This document shows positions 1 through 10,809 of a DNA stretch of 25,048 nucleotides, piece by piece (position 1 is the stretch's first letter; every line of letters starts with the position of its first letter). The position numbers were made by a program, and so were the translations under genes. The notes under the pieces were generated by a model. That model worked only from the letters and a program-made list of their open reading frames with translations. It was not told the origin of the DNA and made no database searches. Location of the stretch: positions 1 through 25,048 of the forward strand of contig JANBPT010000720.1 of assembly GCA_027575765.1 (NCBI GenBank), read 5' to 3'. This stretch comes from Tieghemiomyces parasiticus. Its lineage: Eukaryota; Kickxellomycota; Dimargaritomycetes; Dimargaritales; Dimargaritaceae.

Positions 1-65
1 GGGAGGCAATGATGCTGCTGGTGTGCACAAATGACCTAGGGCGCCCCGACTACACCGAGGAACAG
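1..65 (+). CDS. possible partial exon of a gene cut by the left edge
   Basis: The third frame (codons from base 3) is open and reads EAMMLLVCTNDLGRPDYTEEQ up to a splice-donor-like GTGAGG at base 66, with the junction in phase 0. The other two frames meet stops within the first 35 bases. The peptide looks coding but is too short to assign to a family. No matching downstream acceptor stood out. It could equally be a chance frame, because only 21 codons are visible. Confidence 0.2.
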
Positions 66-3000
66 GTGAGGTCAAACACTGCAGAGACCGGGAGGGTGGG
101 ACAAGGAATTGGCGAGGGTACACCTCTAGCAACAAGGGTGGACGAACAACGTGTTAACAACGAGTAGGAGCGCACGAACTAGAAAGACACCGTAAGACAC
201 CCCTAAGGTAGCAACGCCGATGGATATAAGTCAGGGTTGTCGACGCAGCGGGCTGCGGCTGCTAAATAAGGGCCGCGGCGAACTGAGGGAGCGGGGGAAG
301 AGGAAGGCGGGCTTCTGGTACCTTCACCAAGCCCTATGCGTTGTGGAAGATTGGTCTACACTGTCGACGCCCCTGGTGACGAACACAGAGGGGGTATTGA
401 CGAGGATGTGTGTGTGGGACAAGGCAACGTGCTGCAAAGAGGGGCTGCGATAATGACATCCATCACACACGAGATGGAGGGGGAACCATCTCGTCTGTTG
501 CAGAGCTGGGCTGCATCGGGAGTTCGGAAACCACGACGTCAAAGTCAACCGGCAAGCGTCGGAGTTTCGAATACGCAGGATTTCAGTGGAATGAAAAGGA
601 ACGCAGGAAGACAAGGACGAGCCGCGTGTACCACTTCACACCGGTGACAATTCCGAAGAAGGCTAATGGTTGTGGCCTTGCGACAAGATCATTGGTGGCC
701 GCAGGTATCCTCTACGCTACATACCACCATTGCCAACGCCCTGCAGGGTGGCCTAGTTAGGATGGCGTGCCAATCCTCGGCGGCTTAGGATGGGGCAGGG
801 GCGCAGTCACGCGGCCCAGCGAGGCTATACCCTCCCATGGGCCAAGTTGGCGGGGTTCGAAATCGATTCTCCAACCTGCGACACCATTTGGCAACGGTGT
901 GGGCTACTGCCACCAATCATGGTGGACTGTCGCTCTAAACCGACATCACGCCATTGCACCAGCTCTTTTGGCGTATTGTGGCCCCATAGCAGCCCCCTCA
1001 TAAAGAACTGATCTGTGCAGACCAAAGTTGCATTTTACAAACTCTCATCCCATAGGTATACCATCAGGAGATATCGGCCTTCTCGGTCCGGGTCTACCAG
1101 GTGCAGCATCAGGTGTTGACTGAACTGAACCTTTTTTCCCAAGAGGCACGTCTAGACCAGTTGATTTCCATGCTATGCTTAGGCTTGCTTGCCAGGGCCG
1201 CATTATTCAGGCCCGAGAGAGGGGCTATTGCTTCCCTTTGGCCTGGCTCTTTCTTGTATCCTTCCCCCCCAACAATTACATCTACTCATCCGATCAAATT
1301 CCGTAGCCTCTTAACCATTGGCATTGGATCACTCATAATACCCCTAAGTAAGCAGCGCCTGGCTAGCGATATCTCTACGCCGGACTTTTACTATAATCCC
1401 TTGACATGCCCATTATAACAATAACGCCCACTCACTTTACTATTATCAACTGTCCAATCCTCAACAGGTCCTCTTACGTAGAATAAACCCACCCAGGCTG
1501 ACCGAGTACTGGGGTCTCTGGTCATAGTTAGCTTGGGCCGAAACGAGCAGTCACCTCTGCCATTGAACGCGCTTCATTTGCCCACGACGGGTGAGCATGA
1601 TGCTTTTGGCTAAAGCGCAAGTGCTCCCGTTAATTGGTCGGCGGTGGCACAGATAATGGTGAGGTGCACGGGCCACGGCTATCCCTTCGTCGAATTATTG
1701 ATAGTTTGGGTTATGAATTCGGTGTTATATTCACTGAATAGCCCAGCTCAAAAATAAAGTATCCGCTAACGAAGGAGTAGGAAGTGCTCGCGTGTATCAC
1801 GTGGTAGTGATCATGACCGCAGGGATGACGATGTGATCCTCGCCATAGCTAGATGGCGGTAGGATACGACGTGCCAAACTCTCAGGCGAAGACCATCGGC
1901 TAAAACCGACCCACTGGCCAATGGGAAACCCCTCCCCCCAGCGCAACGAAATATACACCTCGGCAGAATCACGACAACCCTCACCCTCACCACTGTTCAT
2001 ACCGTGCCGGGACGGCGAGGGCCAGCCGGGATTGTAAAAACGGGGTGTCAATTGAGTCTCTCATAGAGCAGCTGCCCCCTTCTCCCCCCCCAAAAGAAAT
2101 ACACTAGGGCACCCCACCCCAACGGAGTAAACGTAGTGAAAATAGAACGGGGAGGCGGGAGACGACGGGTACCGACGGCCAGCGTAATCAGGAAGGCCAA
2201 GGCGGTTTTGTGGCGGCCGAGTGTACGACCCTGTGTGTAACGATCCGAAGGAAGCCACGGGATAGGGCAGTGCCGAGGCGACGGGGGGAGGTGGGTTTGC
2301 TTGCCAAGGTCACTTGGCAGCTTAAAGACGATTGGGGAAGTTGGTTTCGTCTAGCCTTTCTTGTCCGAGCGCAGAGGTTGTCACCCCTGACGCTCAAGCC
2401 GCTGCTAATGCTGGGATGGGACATTCGGCCAACGGGCACCCGTTCCTTTCATTGAGGACACACTATATGAGTCTGATGGAGGAGGTTCAAAGCTGCCCCG
2501 CCACGAGTTACACTCGCAGTAAGTCGTCATAATGGTGGCAAGAATGGTTTCTGCCAAACTGAGAGGAAAGCTGGAGGAGGGTCACCCTAAACTTAGCTTC
2601 AATACAGCGCCGGTATCGATAGCCACAGTCCCGCTTTGATCTAAAAGTCTCGTTTAACGATGTAGTGAGAAATTCCGGTGATAAATAGCCGATACCGTAG
2701 TTATCGCAGTTTCTGTGCTCGTTTATGTAGTATATTCAGTTGTTGAAGAGACGTAGGAACACCTGTGTGTCCTCCTAGCGCCTCTGTGCGGGCGTACCGA
2801 CTGGTGGCCTCTGGTGAACCCGGCGTGGCGGGTACAAACACCAGGACGACGTACATCGTCCAGGACATGGGCCAGGAAGGAAAGGAGTGGCGAGGGCGAA
2901 AAGAGGGGGGGTTCGGGAGGACGGGCGGGATGGCCCAACGAGGCGGAGGGTAACCACCACTAACAAGCCACTTTTCCCTCACCGCGCCCCATTGTAGTTT

Positions 3001-6000
3001 GGTGGTTGCGGTGTGGTGCCGCAGATGTCACACTCCTGCTACGCCTTGAAAAAAAATAGCATCGTTGCTTCGGCATGCTAGTGTTGCCTTCCGTTAAATG
3101 ATATAGTAGGTGACGGCGTGGGGAAGGTGCAGGGAGGGGGCGGAGTTGTCCTTATGCGCGTGGGTAAAGCCAATGTATGGGATTGTACTTCAAAGGGGCC
3201 TTAGCAGACTGGCGCATAAGAGAAGGGGAAAGATCGGTTTACATACACAGTGTAATTGAAATGGCGGACCCCGAGGTGTAGACAGAGCGGGCTCTTTTAT
3301 CAATAGCGTCACAACATACCGCGTGCTATCGGTCTACGATTTCTGGAACATCCCCCTTCATATCCTGTGCCGGCACTTGCGTGACGCTAGCTGCTGCGCG
3401 TTAAGTTGGGGCCCGGTATCTAAGCTAACAGCCGGAGTTGGCTTCTCTCCCGATACTCAATCCTTGTACATCACCACGCGATAGTCCAGCCCAGGGACCG
3501 GTGCCAAACGATTAGTGCTCCCTGTTATGTATCCCAAATTGAGCTACTCAAACTTAACTCGTTTTCACTTCTTGCGGTTTAATTCCCATCCGCGTGTTAT
3601 AAACCGTTTCGATCATATAGGGACCCCACTCATTTGACAGCGTGGGTAAAAGGGGTAGACTCTAATCTGAAGGCAACATGGGAGTCCAGGCTGCCTGCTA
3701 CTGCTAAATGATCATCCTTGACCCATTGTTCATACGCACATTTCCATTGGGCACACAGTCAGGCATACTCTGGTGAAGGTCCCCGGCGACGTTCGATACG
3801 TTTGGGCCCGACAAAAATCTATTCCGTTAGATCTCCAAAAAAAGAAAACAAGAGCAAAACGTAAGTGCGATAAGAGATGTGAACGGGTCACAAGCAAGTT
3901 GGCCTCAAGGGTGACTGTCATTACTGTCGTGGGTACGTCGAGTGCGGTTATTCCAGGCCACTTGGAACCCGAGGCAGGATGGTGTGGGTGCCTTCTGTGT
4001 TAGCCAGAAGCAGGCTCGGAGAATTTAATGCGCTTAATCACCACAAACGGTCACCGCCGCGGATGATGCGACCCGTCATTTGAGGAATAGAGGTATACTG
4101 GTTGTCTGCTATGTATATAGTCTTACTAGATCAGCAGTGGTTTGTACCGTGATCAGGCTTAGTCACACGGTCTAGGCAGCTTAGTAGCATTGCTATTCAT
4201 CGTGTAAGTGTCCTTTACTTTCCGGGAGAAATGGACTCTAACAAAAAAAGGCGTGGTGGTTAAAATGGTGCCAGAAACCAACGGAAAGCATAGTCCCAGA
4301 GGTAAAAGCCAAGTACCACAGCTCATCCCGTTCGGTATTTTGACCGAGGGAGTGAAGGAAGCGGGAAAGGAGTGGAACAGGCACACAATTCGCTTAATGC
4401 AAATGCAACCAACCGCGCGACGCGGGGGCGGGCGACGATACATTTGGTGGTCAGCATCTTTAAATTTCGTGGTGCTGGCGTCTCGGCCGGAATCCATGCC
4501 TACCGCGGCATAGCTCCCCCCCCCTGGTCTATTCGACGGTCTGCTCTGTGACCAAACGCCCCGGTTGCACAAGCCGAGTGTGAGGGGTGAAGGCGCATCG
4601 CAGAGGCCACTTGGCATCCGATAAGTAAAAAAAATCAAGACGGCGAGGGAGAGGGGGGTGGAGTAGACACCTCAACTGGCGTAGATGAGAGGGTGATGGA
4701 TGCGCTCGTAAACACTATCGATTATAGATGGGGCCTCTATTGTAAACCAATATGACCCTTCATACATAGTCGTTGAGTTTAAAAGTGGCGATCCGTATAC
4801 TGGCCCTGCGGTACTACTGCCCTTAAAGTCCAACCACCATCACAGTGTTCCAGGATATCCCTGTTCGAATAATGCGATTGACCATCGACCATGTTGGTCC
4901 ACTTGCACTTCATACTAAAGCCCCGGCCATTAAAATGAAGTGTTTGTGAGTTTAGTATGAATCTAAGGCAGGGAGCCTGCTGGATTTAGTCATTTTCGCA
5001 GTTCTTCATGGAGAGGTCGATACCCCTTACCCAGTCGGACAGTCAAATATTTCTACTTACAATAATATAGTACTATAGGTAGATGTATCTTGTTTAAAGT
5101 ATGACGTGATTAAGGCTGCCGATATCCCTGACCGAAATGGTTGGATGGTAGGTCGTATGGGGAGGATGAAGCTCCACTACTTGTGCGGGGTACGGATTCC
5201 CACGTCACACTCGTTCAGCGTGAAGGTGGTGTGAAGTAGGGAGACCACTCGGTGCTACCAATTCGGCTATAATCGGGAGATTTAGAAAGGGGGTGGGTAT
5301 TAGGTGTCCAATATAATATCCCAACTTTCTGATCGAATGCGTTGAGCGGTCGGTAGGTCCGGATGTGACGTGTCAAAACGACTTTTCGGGAGCCGAAAAA
5401 TCTGCGGACTCGATACGTCAAATTCAGACAATCTGAGCCCTGAGAGGTCACGGTGCAGCCTGTAGCTGTGGATTCAAACTGGCTGCTCCGATCTTTGGAA
5501 CAGGTACAGCTCCTCTGCCCTCCAGTAAACCGAAGGTGAATCCTTTATACCGGTCCGGCGGAAAAAGGAAAGCCAGAGCTACCGACGGGTATGGTAGTCC
5601 CATTTTCTCCGCCCTCTCTAGGAATTACCACATGTCTCACCCCCACTCGACCAAACTGCCGGTCGCACAGCGGGATGCGAAGCCGCCGTGTCCGCAGTTT
5701 AAACCGATTGATGCATCCCCAACGCAGCCTGCCGACCCATCAACCTATCGCTTTCCTATACTTTCCATCCTCACCCCGGCAGACCTACAGCCATTTACAG
5801 CGGCGCCACCACCGGCCGACCAGCCTTAAGCCTTCCTAATTTACTCCTAAACGCTTCCACTCGTCCATACAGTTATCGATCCAAAAGCCACTTAGTTACA
5901 CAGTATGAAAATGGTAGGCGGGAGACGGAGCTGTGCCGAAACTTCCCTCCCCAAAAAAATACTAGGCCCTCGATACTTGGACAAGATGGACTTGCCACTA

Positions 6001-7150
6001 CCCTTAGTTTAGTCGACCGCCCTCGTTCTCTTCAACATCGTCGACAACCTAAACACCCCATATCCCATCCTGCGATGGACCTACGGCGCTCCTGTAGATA
6101 GGGTACACCTGTGCTGGGGTGTGTATGTGCACTAGAAGAGGTCACCCAATATCCAAAGATATCCGCGTGGTAGGCTGGCCGAGATGCCCCGTCCTCTTCC
6201 CCATGGTTTTGTACGCTTCCCCTGGCCGTACACTGTCACCTTCAATGGCTGCTACCACGCAATTGCGGGAACACACGTCCAGGTCACGCATAGAAACACG
6301 TTATTTTATTGTTTCAGTGAGTTGTAAAAAAAGAGTATATCTTATGACAGTTGATGCGTTATGGAAATATATCCACATTTGTTTATGCTCATTGAGGTCG
6401 ATCGTTTAGATAAAAGCCGTGGACGTCACAGTTAGGGAGCTTCTCCGTACAAAGTGTTTTGGTCCTGTGGAGATCCCGCGCGACAGTAATGGCGGCCAGC
6501 TCTTTCAAATAGATGGACCAAGGAAGAGAAAGGAGGAGAGACACGGGTACCTTGAGATTAAAGGAAGATTGTAGGGTGTAAAGGGCGACTGTGCCTACAG
6601 GTCCCGCATTCCAAGACGATCTTTTCTCCGTAGTGGTGGGACCTCTCCTTCTTCCCCCCTTTTTTCTTTCGGTTTTACGGACACGTCTCTCCTCGGTCCC
6701 ACATACTTAGGAGTGGACGCTGCATTCCTGTATCGCTTTACGGCGATAATGGATCTGGCTGCTGCTGTGATTACTCCGGCCACACAAAAAGACTCTCTCT
6801 CTCTTCCACACAAACAGCCTCCCTTCATAATTCCCTCGCCCGCATACTGTTTTCGATTGAAAGTTTATCAAAAAGCAGTCCGCCTGCATGGAACTAAGGG
6901 GGTGGCGTAGGGATCTGCAGGGTCCCACCCAGCCCTTCATTCACCTTATTGACCATAATTGACAATTCCGGGCGGGTGGTCCGACGCTAATCCGGCGAAA
7001 TCGCTTGGAGAGCACCAAAAACCTATGCTACGAGCAGAGACGGTCGAACCGGTAGGAAATACCCGAACTTCTATGGGGTTCGCAGCTTCATCGTGTCGTT
7101 AAAAATACAGCCGAGACATCCCAGAAAACCTCACCACCACTGCAAGAGGT
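66..7150. other. gene-free stretch of about 7 kb
   Basis: No frame here shows a recognisable domain or a convincing exon set. The longest frame is 159 residues on the minus strand at 4159-4638. About one frame of that length is expected by chance in 25 kb of roughly 50% G+C sequence. I saw no transposase, reverse transcriptase, long terminal repeat, tRNA or rRNA. Contents worth naming are an 11-base inverted repeat at 4909-4961, a C9 run at 4516-4524, and a G+C-rich patch at 2779-2953 with a weak exon-like frame. Confidence 0.5.
4909..4961. repeat. 11-base inverted repeat with 31-base loop
   Basis: TTCATACTAAA at 4909-4919 is perfectly complemented by TTTAGTATGAA at 4951-4961. A shifted alternative pairing, CACTTCAT with ATGAAGTG, lies in the same segment. 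No gene is adjacent. By rough count one such perfect 11-base pair within 50 bases could arise by chance in a window this long, so function is not implied. Confidence 0.45.
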
Positions 7151-7153
7151 GCT

Positions 7154-7453
7154 TTAAGCCAGCGCTTGGCCCGAAATACTAGTGGAGCGGTTGACAAGGT
7201 AAGGCAAACGAGCAACGAGGTCGGTCATGATCGATGGGTAAAGCGGTAAAGCATCGGTGGTGGTGACCCAATTGTACCTAATGAGAATTCCGGGCCGCAT
7301 GGGCCCGTGAGGGCTTGTCACCTCAGCGACAGCGGAAATCAAACGAAAAGGATAGTGATTTGATGGTAGTTTCACACCGCCAGCCAGTTGAAGTGAGCAC
7401 ATGAGGTGCGGTGTAGAGGAGGAGGGCGGCCGCAAAGAACAGCAAGGCCGCGG
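7154..7453 (-). other. candidate minus-strand exon, unresolved
   Basis: On the minus strand an acceptor-like GATTTAG ends at 7454. After it a frame stays open to a TAA at 7154 (just over 90 codons in the open part). A second frame across the same start encodes a strongly hydrophobic run, AAALLFFAAALLLYTA, that would suit a signal peptide or membrane segment, but it has no ATG and stops within about 45 codons. The segment lies downstream of the minus-strand leader-like tract at 7673-8213. I could not build a complete gene model. It may be part of a divergent gene or a chance frame. Confidence 0.18.
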
Positions 7454-7672
7454 CTAAATCAGTATTCCGAAATGGTGAAACGCCTCGTCTAGCCCCCCTC
7501 CCTCTCCCACCCCATCACCCAGCCCAGTGGTCGCTCTCCTTTCGTTCTCACCCTGATTTATCGACGGTCGTTCAACGACTGCGATATCTGTCAACCCTTC
7601 ACCACACACTGGTACAAGGGACTTTTCAGGGTCTAAGCAAAAAAAAGAACCCCATTTGAGCGACGCAAATGC

Positions 7673-8213
7673 ATCAGGGGTGTAAATTAGCTCAACGATG
7701 AAGCCAGGCGGACGATGTGGCGAAAGTGAATAGGCGAGTAACAGTGAGAGTGAGGCCTGTGGAGGGTGTCCAGGTCGTTAGGTGTCCCCTTTAGTTGGCT
7801 AGGACCCGTGCAGTAAGCAATCGGGGACAAAGGGTCGGGTGCCTGCCGAGGGGTGCGTGGGTCTTTGGGCGAGTGGCTAGAGGAAAGAAGGAAACCGAAG
7901 ATGAGGAAGAGAAGAGGCAGTCGTGGGTTTGGTCGAAGAGAGGGACTAAGGGGAGGGCGATGAAAAGAGGGGAGGGGACGGAACAAAGGGTAGTACAAAG
8001 TGTCCGCCGACCAACGAAACGGCGAAGTCCGCGAAGAAGCAAGGAGGGTGCCGAATGCCAGAAAGAGGGAGGTCGTGTAATAAAGCGGGAGAGGTCGGGG
8101 GGATAGTAAAAGGTAGGGTACACACGGCGACACGCACGCGCGCTCTGAGGTGGCCACTCGAGCCCTCTTGTGTCTGCCACCGCGTCTCCTTCGCAGCACC
8201 CCCGGTGTCGCAA
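7673..8213 (-). promoter_or_regulatory. putative 5' leader of a divergent minus-strand transcript
   Basis: On the plus strand roughly 7860-8110 is very purine-rich, so the minus strand is pyrimidine-rich like the leaders of the plus-strand genes in this window. No CAT occurs on the plus strand between 7675 and 8212, so the minus strand has no ATG for about 540 bases. The first minus-strand ATG downstream (7674-7672) opens only 13 codons before a stop, so any real gene must be spliced or start later. No TATA box is evident on this strand. The long open frames here (203 and 141 residues, minus strand) are explained by the skewed composition. Confidence 0.3.
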
Positions 8214-8215
8214 CA

Positions 8216-8222
8216 TATAAAA
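8216..8222 (+). promoter_or_regulatory. TATA box of the NDT80/PhoG-type gene
   Basis: TATAAAA in the context CATATAAAAG. It sits 488 bases before the start codon, exactly where the ATG-free pyrimidine-rich tract begins. Transcription would be expected to start about 25-35 bases downstream, near 8245-8255. This is inferred from position and consensus only. Confidence 0.55.
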
Positions 8223-8244
8223 GTCGTCGCTCTCGCACCACCTT

Positions 8245-8703
8245 TGTATCAGTCACACCAACTCTGTCGCCCAACGGTTCGCCTCGCTCACCACCCACCT
8301 TGTCCTTCCACCAGCTTTTTTTTCACCCTTATTGCTCCTCCCCGCCTTCCATCCTTTGTTCCGCACACTCATTTAAACGTAGTAGTGGCTTTTAGCTATA
8401 CCCATTCACTCGCATATTTGTACTTCTCCCTTAGATTTCTTTTTTGCACTGTTCAATTACTACTTTTCCACGGTCATCCTTGCTACCGTTGTCCGAGCTA
8501 CACGCCCTCATTGGCCACCATAGATCTGCTTGCTCGTTTGGTTACTTTAAACCCCTTGCTGGTCGTACCGTCTCAAGACACTGCCCTACTCTATCTTGTA
8601 CCTTTCACGCCCGCTATTGTAGACTGCTTTCAACTAGCCTAGTACCTCCGCTTGGTTTCCGAACTCCCTTCCCTCTCCATCGCACTTCGCTATCGAGTCG
8701 ACC
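8245..8703 (+). promoter_or_regulatory. long ATG-free pyrimidine-rich 5' leader
   Basis: About 460 bases between the TATA box and the start codon, dominated by C and T and without one ATG; the last upstream ATG is at 8055. An untranslated leader scanned by ribosomes would be under pressure to lose upstream ATGs. Two open frames that cross this stretch (from 8055 and 8150) reflect its composition and are not annotated as genes. Confidence 0.5.
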
Positions 8704-10431
8704 ATGATGTTGCACGACAACAAGTGGAGTAGCGTCCCGTCCACCCCTGCTCCCAATGGCGCCCCGACCGCCATGGCTCCGCTTGCCAGCGGCGCCCCCG
8801 ACCAATTCATTGATACCTACGGCTACGGTGACCCGTCCGCCGACCCTAACACTCCGCTGCATAGCCAACCGATCTACATGAACAGTTTGGCCGTGCGCAA
8901 CGACGGTATGGAACCGCCCCGTCCGGCCTCCGCCATCGGTACCTACGGAGCTTCCTCCCGTCTGGAGGGTGGTGCCATCCGCGGGTCCCTGCCGGTCCCG
9001 GACCATCGCCGCTACGGTCATGAAAGCGCGCCTTACGCGGTGCCCTTCATGGGCTCCCCCTACAGTCCTGCCTTCGGAGGCCTGCGCAAGCGGCGCACCG
9101 ACACCGTGGGGTTCAGCGTCGAGGCTGGTCCGTACTTCACCTCGACCCGCCAGCTCCTTACTTTATACAGTTTAGACCATACCATGAAGTACACGCCCAA
9201 CCTCCACGCCAAAATTGACCGCGGATTCTTTCAGGCCGACAATGACTGGACTTGTTACCGCCGCAACTACTTTCAGGTGAGCGCGGCCTTTAACCTGGCC
9301 ACTTCAGCGGGCCCAATCATGGACCCCGACATGCCCTGCCTGGTGGAGGCCGATGGCCGCTATCACAACGTCACCCAGTTCTCCGTCGGACTAAGCGCCA
9401 AGGTCTCGAGCAGCGAGAAGAAAATCGACCTAGTCCAGCACACCCCGAAGCGGGACAAGGGCCCCCAAACCACCCCAGACGTGCGTCCGCTCCGCGCAGG
9501 TGGTAACCTAAGCCTCAGCTCGGTAGGGTCCAATTCGGCCATTGTAACCTACGAGCGTATCCAGTTCAAGACCGCCACTGCCAACAATGGTAAGCGCCGC
9601 GCCGCCCAGCAATACTACGTGCTCCAGGTCGAATTGTATGCCAAGTGCGATAACGGCCAGCGCTACAAGTTGGCCACCACCCAGTCCGCCAACCTCGTCG
9701 TCCGTGGTCGCAGTCCGGGTCACTACGCCGACAGCGCTGCCCACGACCGGATGCCCCCGTACCCGTTCCTGGGCCACCCGGCTTCGTTTGATGAGCGCTA
9801 CATGACCGTGGGTGGCCCCTATCACGCCGGTATGGCCACCGCTGCCGCTGGAACCGCTCCCCCCGGTGCTTATCCATCCTACAGCACATTCCCGTCGTAC
9901 CAGTCCTCTCCCATGTTGATGGGGCCCGGTGGTAGCAACCATGGTAACGCCACCCCTGGCGCCACCTTCCCGGCCTCTGCCTACCTCCTCTCGGCCGCTG
10001 CGGCCGCGGCCGCTTCCCATGGTAACCCGGCCGACACCAAGTCTTCCGTCGTGACCGGCGGTCATGGTGGAGATGTCTTTGCCGACCACAACGGCGGCCA
10101 GCATCACCAGCACCCTCTACCGCCCATGGGCCACGAGGGCAATAACGATGGCGCCCACGGCTCCAGTGGACTTAACATCCAAGGTATGGGCCCGGGCTCA
10201 GTCGACCCGTGGGGCCGTCGCATCATGAGCGACAGTTTTTCCCATATGGACGGCTACCATACCGGTCACGGCGAAGACGGTTCCGCTGCTGCCGCCGCCG
10301 CGGCTGGCTACGGTTCCGCCGACCCCCATAACGGTGCGTACGGCTACCCTGAGGAATTTGTTTACGGTCCGGGAGTCGGCGGTGGTGAACCGCAGGGCCA
10401 CCATGCTGCAGACTACGGCTATTACCAGTAA
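8704..10431 (+). CDS. NDT80/PhoG-type DNA-binding transcription factor
   Basis: Single exon of 575 residues. Residues about 128-343 match the NDT80/PhoG DNA-binding fold: a basic entry (RKRR at 128-131), VEAGPYFTSTRQLLTLY, an aromatic and basic block WTCYRRNYFQV (182-192), YERIQFKTATANNGKRRA (283-300) and the closing RGRSPGHY (334-341). Family members (yeast Ndt80, Aspergillus XprG, Neurospora Vib-1) are nuclear Ig-fold regulators of meiosis, nutrient response or proteolysis. Which role applies here cannot be told. The N-terminus (1-120) is rich in Pro, Ala and Gly. The C-terminus (345-575) is low-complexity, with two seven-residue alanine tracts (431-437 and 528-534) and many Gly and His, as expected of a disordered activation region. 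The start is ATGATG in the context ACC-ATG; the stop is TAA. No introns are needed, since the frame is continuous through the domain. Confidence 0.92.
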   Translation: MMLHDNKWSSVPSTPAPNGAPTAMAPLASGAPDQFIDTYGYGDPSADPNTPLHSQPIYMNSLAVRNDGMEPPRPASAIGTYGASSRLEGGAIRGSLPVPDHRRYGHESAPYAVPFMGSPYSPAFGGLRKRRTDTVGFSVEAGPYFTSTRQLLTLYSLDHTMKYTPNLHAKIDRGFFQADNDWTCYRRNYFQVSAAFNLATSAGPIMDPDMPCLVEADGRYHNVTQFSVGLSAKVSSSEKKIDLVQHTPKRDKGPQTTPDVRPLRAGGNLSLSSVGSNSAIVTYERIQFKTATANNGKRRAAQQYYVLQVELYAKCDNGQRYKLATTQSANLVVRGRSPGHYADSAAHDRMPPYPFLGHPASFDERYMTVGGPYHAGMATAAAGTAPPGAYPSYSTFPSYQSSPMLMGPGGSNHGNATPGATFPASAYLLSAAAAAAASHGNPADTKSSVVTGGHGGDVFADHNGGQHHQHPLPPMGHEGNNDGAHGSSGLNIQGMGPGSVDPWGRRIMSDSFSHMDGYHTGHGEDGSAAAAAAAGYGSADPHNGAYGYPEEFVYGPGVGGGEPQGHHAADYGYYQ

Positions 10432-10800
10432 TTTTTCTCGACAATCATTTCTTCCCGCTTTCTCATTCACCCGACCCCTCCCCCTAAATTCCATGATATA
10501 CTTGTAACATAACGTCTTTTTCTCTGCTTTTGATCTCTCGCCACATCCTTTTTTCTCCACTACCGTTTTAAAAGCTTTAGCGTTGTTCTCGACGCTTTCT
10601 CATTATTTTCACTGCACGAACGATTCAACCTACCCATACTTGTTTGATGGTTTGTTGTCGCCTCTACTTCTCTCTCGCTTTTCTCCTATGTTTCTTTACC
10701 CTGAACGATACGTATCCATTTCCCATGCCCGGCCACTAGACTTTCTCTATAATTGATATAAAATTTACACAACTATACCATCTACCATTACCGTGCTTAT
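10432..10800 (+). terminator. putative 3' untranslated region
   Basis: After the TAA stop the plus strand stays C/T-rich for about 370 bases. The bias breaks off near 10805, where purine-rich sequence begins. The strand bias covers both flanks of the coding region and probably marks transcript extent. No canonical AATAAA is present; ATATAAAAT near 10757 could serve as an A-rich 3' processing element. Confidence 0.3.
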
Positions 10801-10809
10801 AGCGTGCGA

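Noticed and set aside
835..880. tRNA-like boxes (GGCCAAGTTGG and GGGTTCGAA)
   Set aside because: The two boxes are about 15 bases apart, too close for a tRNA, and no acceptor stem pairs around them.
4159..4638. 159-codon minus-strand frame
   Set aside because: About one frame of this length is expected by chance; no domain, odd Cys/Pro/Arg mix, no leader or splice context.
5526..5829. Plus-strand frame with Pro-rich tail after CCCTCCAG
   Set aside because: Looks mildly protein-like, but there is no upstream exon, start or homolog, and its length is expected by chance.
7035..7110. GGTTCGACC on the minus strand as a tRNA B box
   Set aside because: No A box at the right distance and no cloverleaf pairing.
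7687..8642. Long frames of 203 and 141 codons (minus) and 195 codons (plus)
   Set aside because: They lie in strongly purine- or pyrimidine-skewed DNA, where stops are rare; the peptides are low-complexity Leu/Ser/Pro/Arg strings.
8614..10560. Several minus-strand frames antisense to the NDT80-type gene
   Set aside because: Shadows of a G+C-rich coding sequence with a clear domain on the plus strand.
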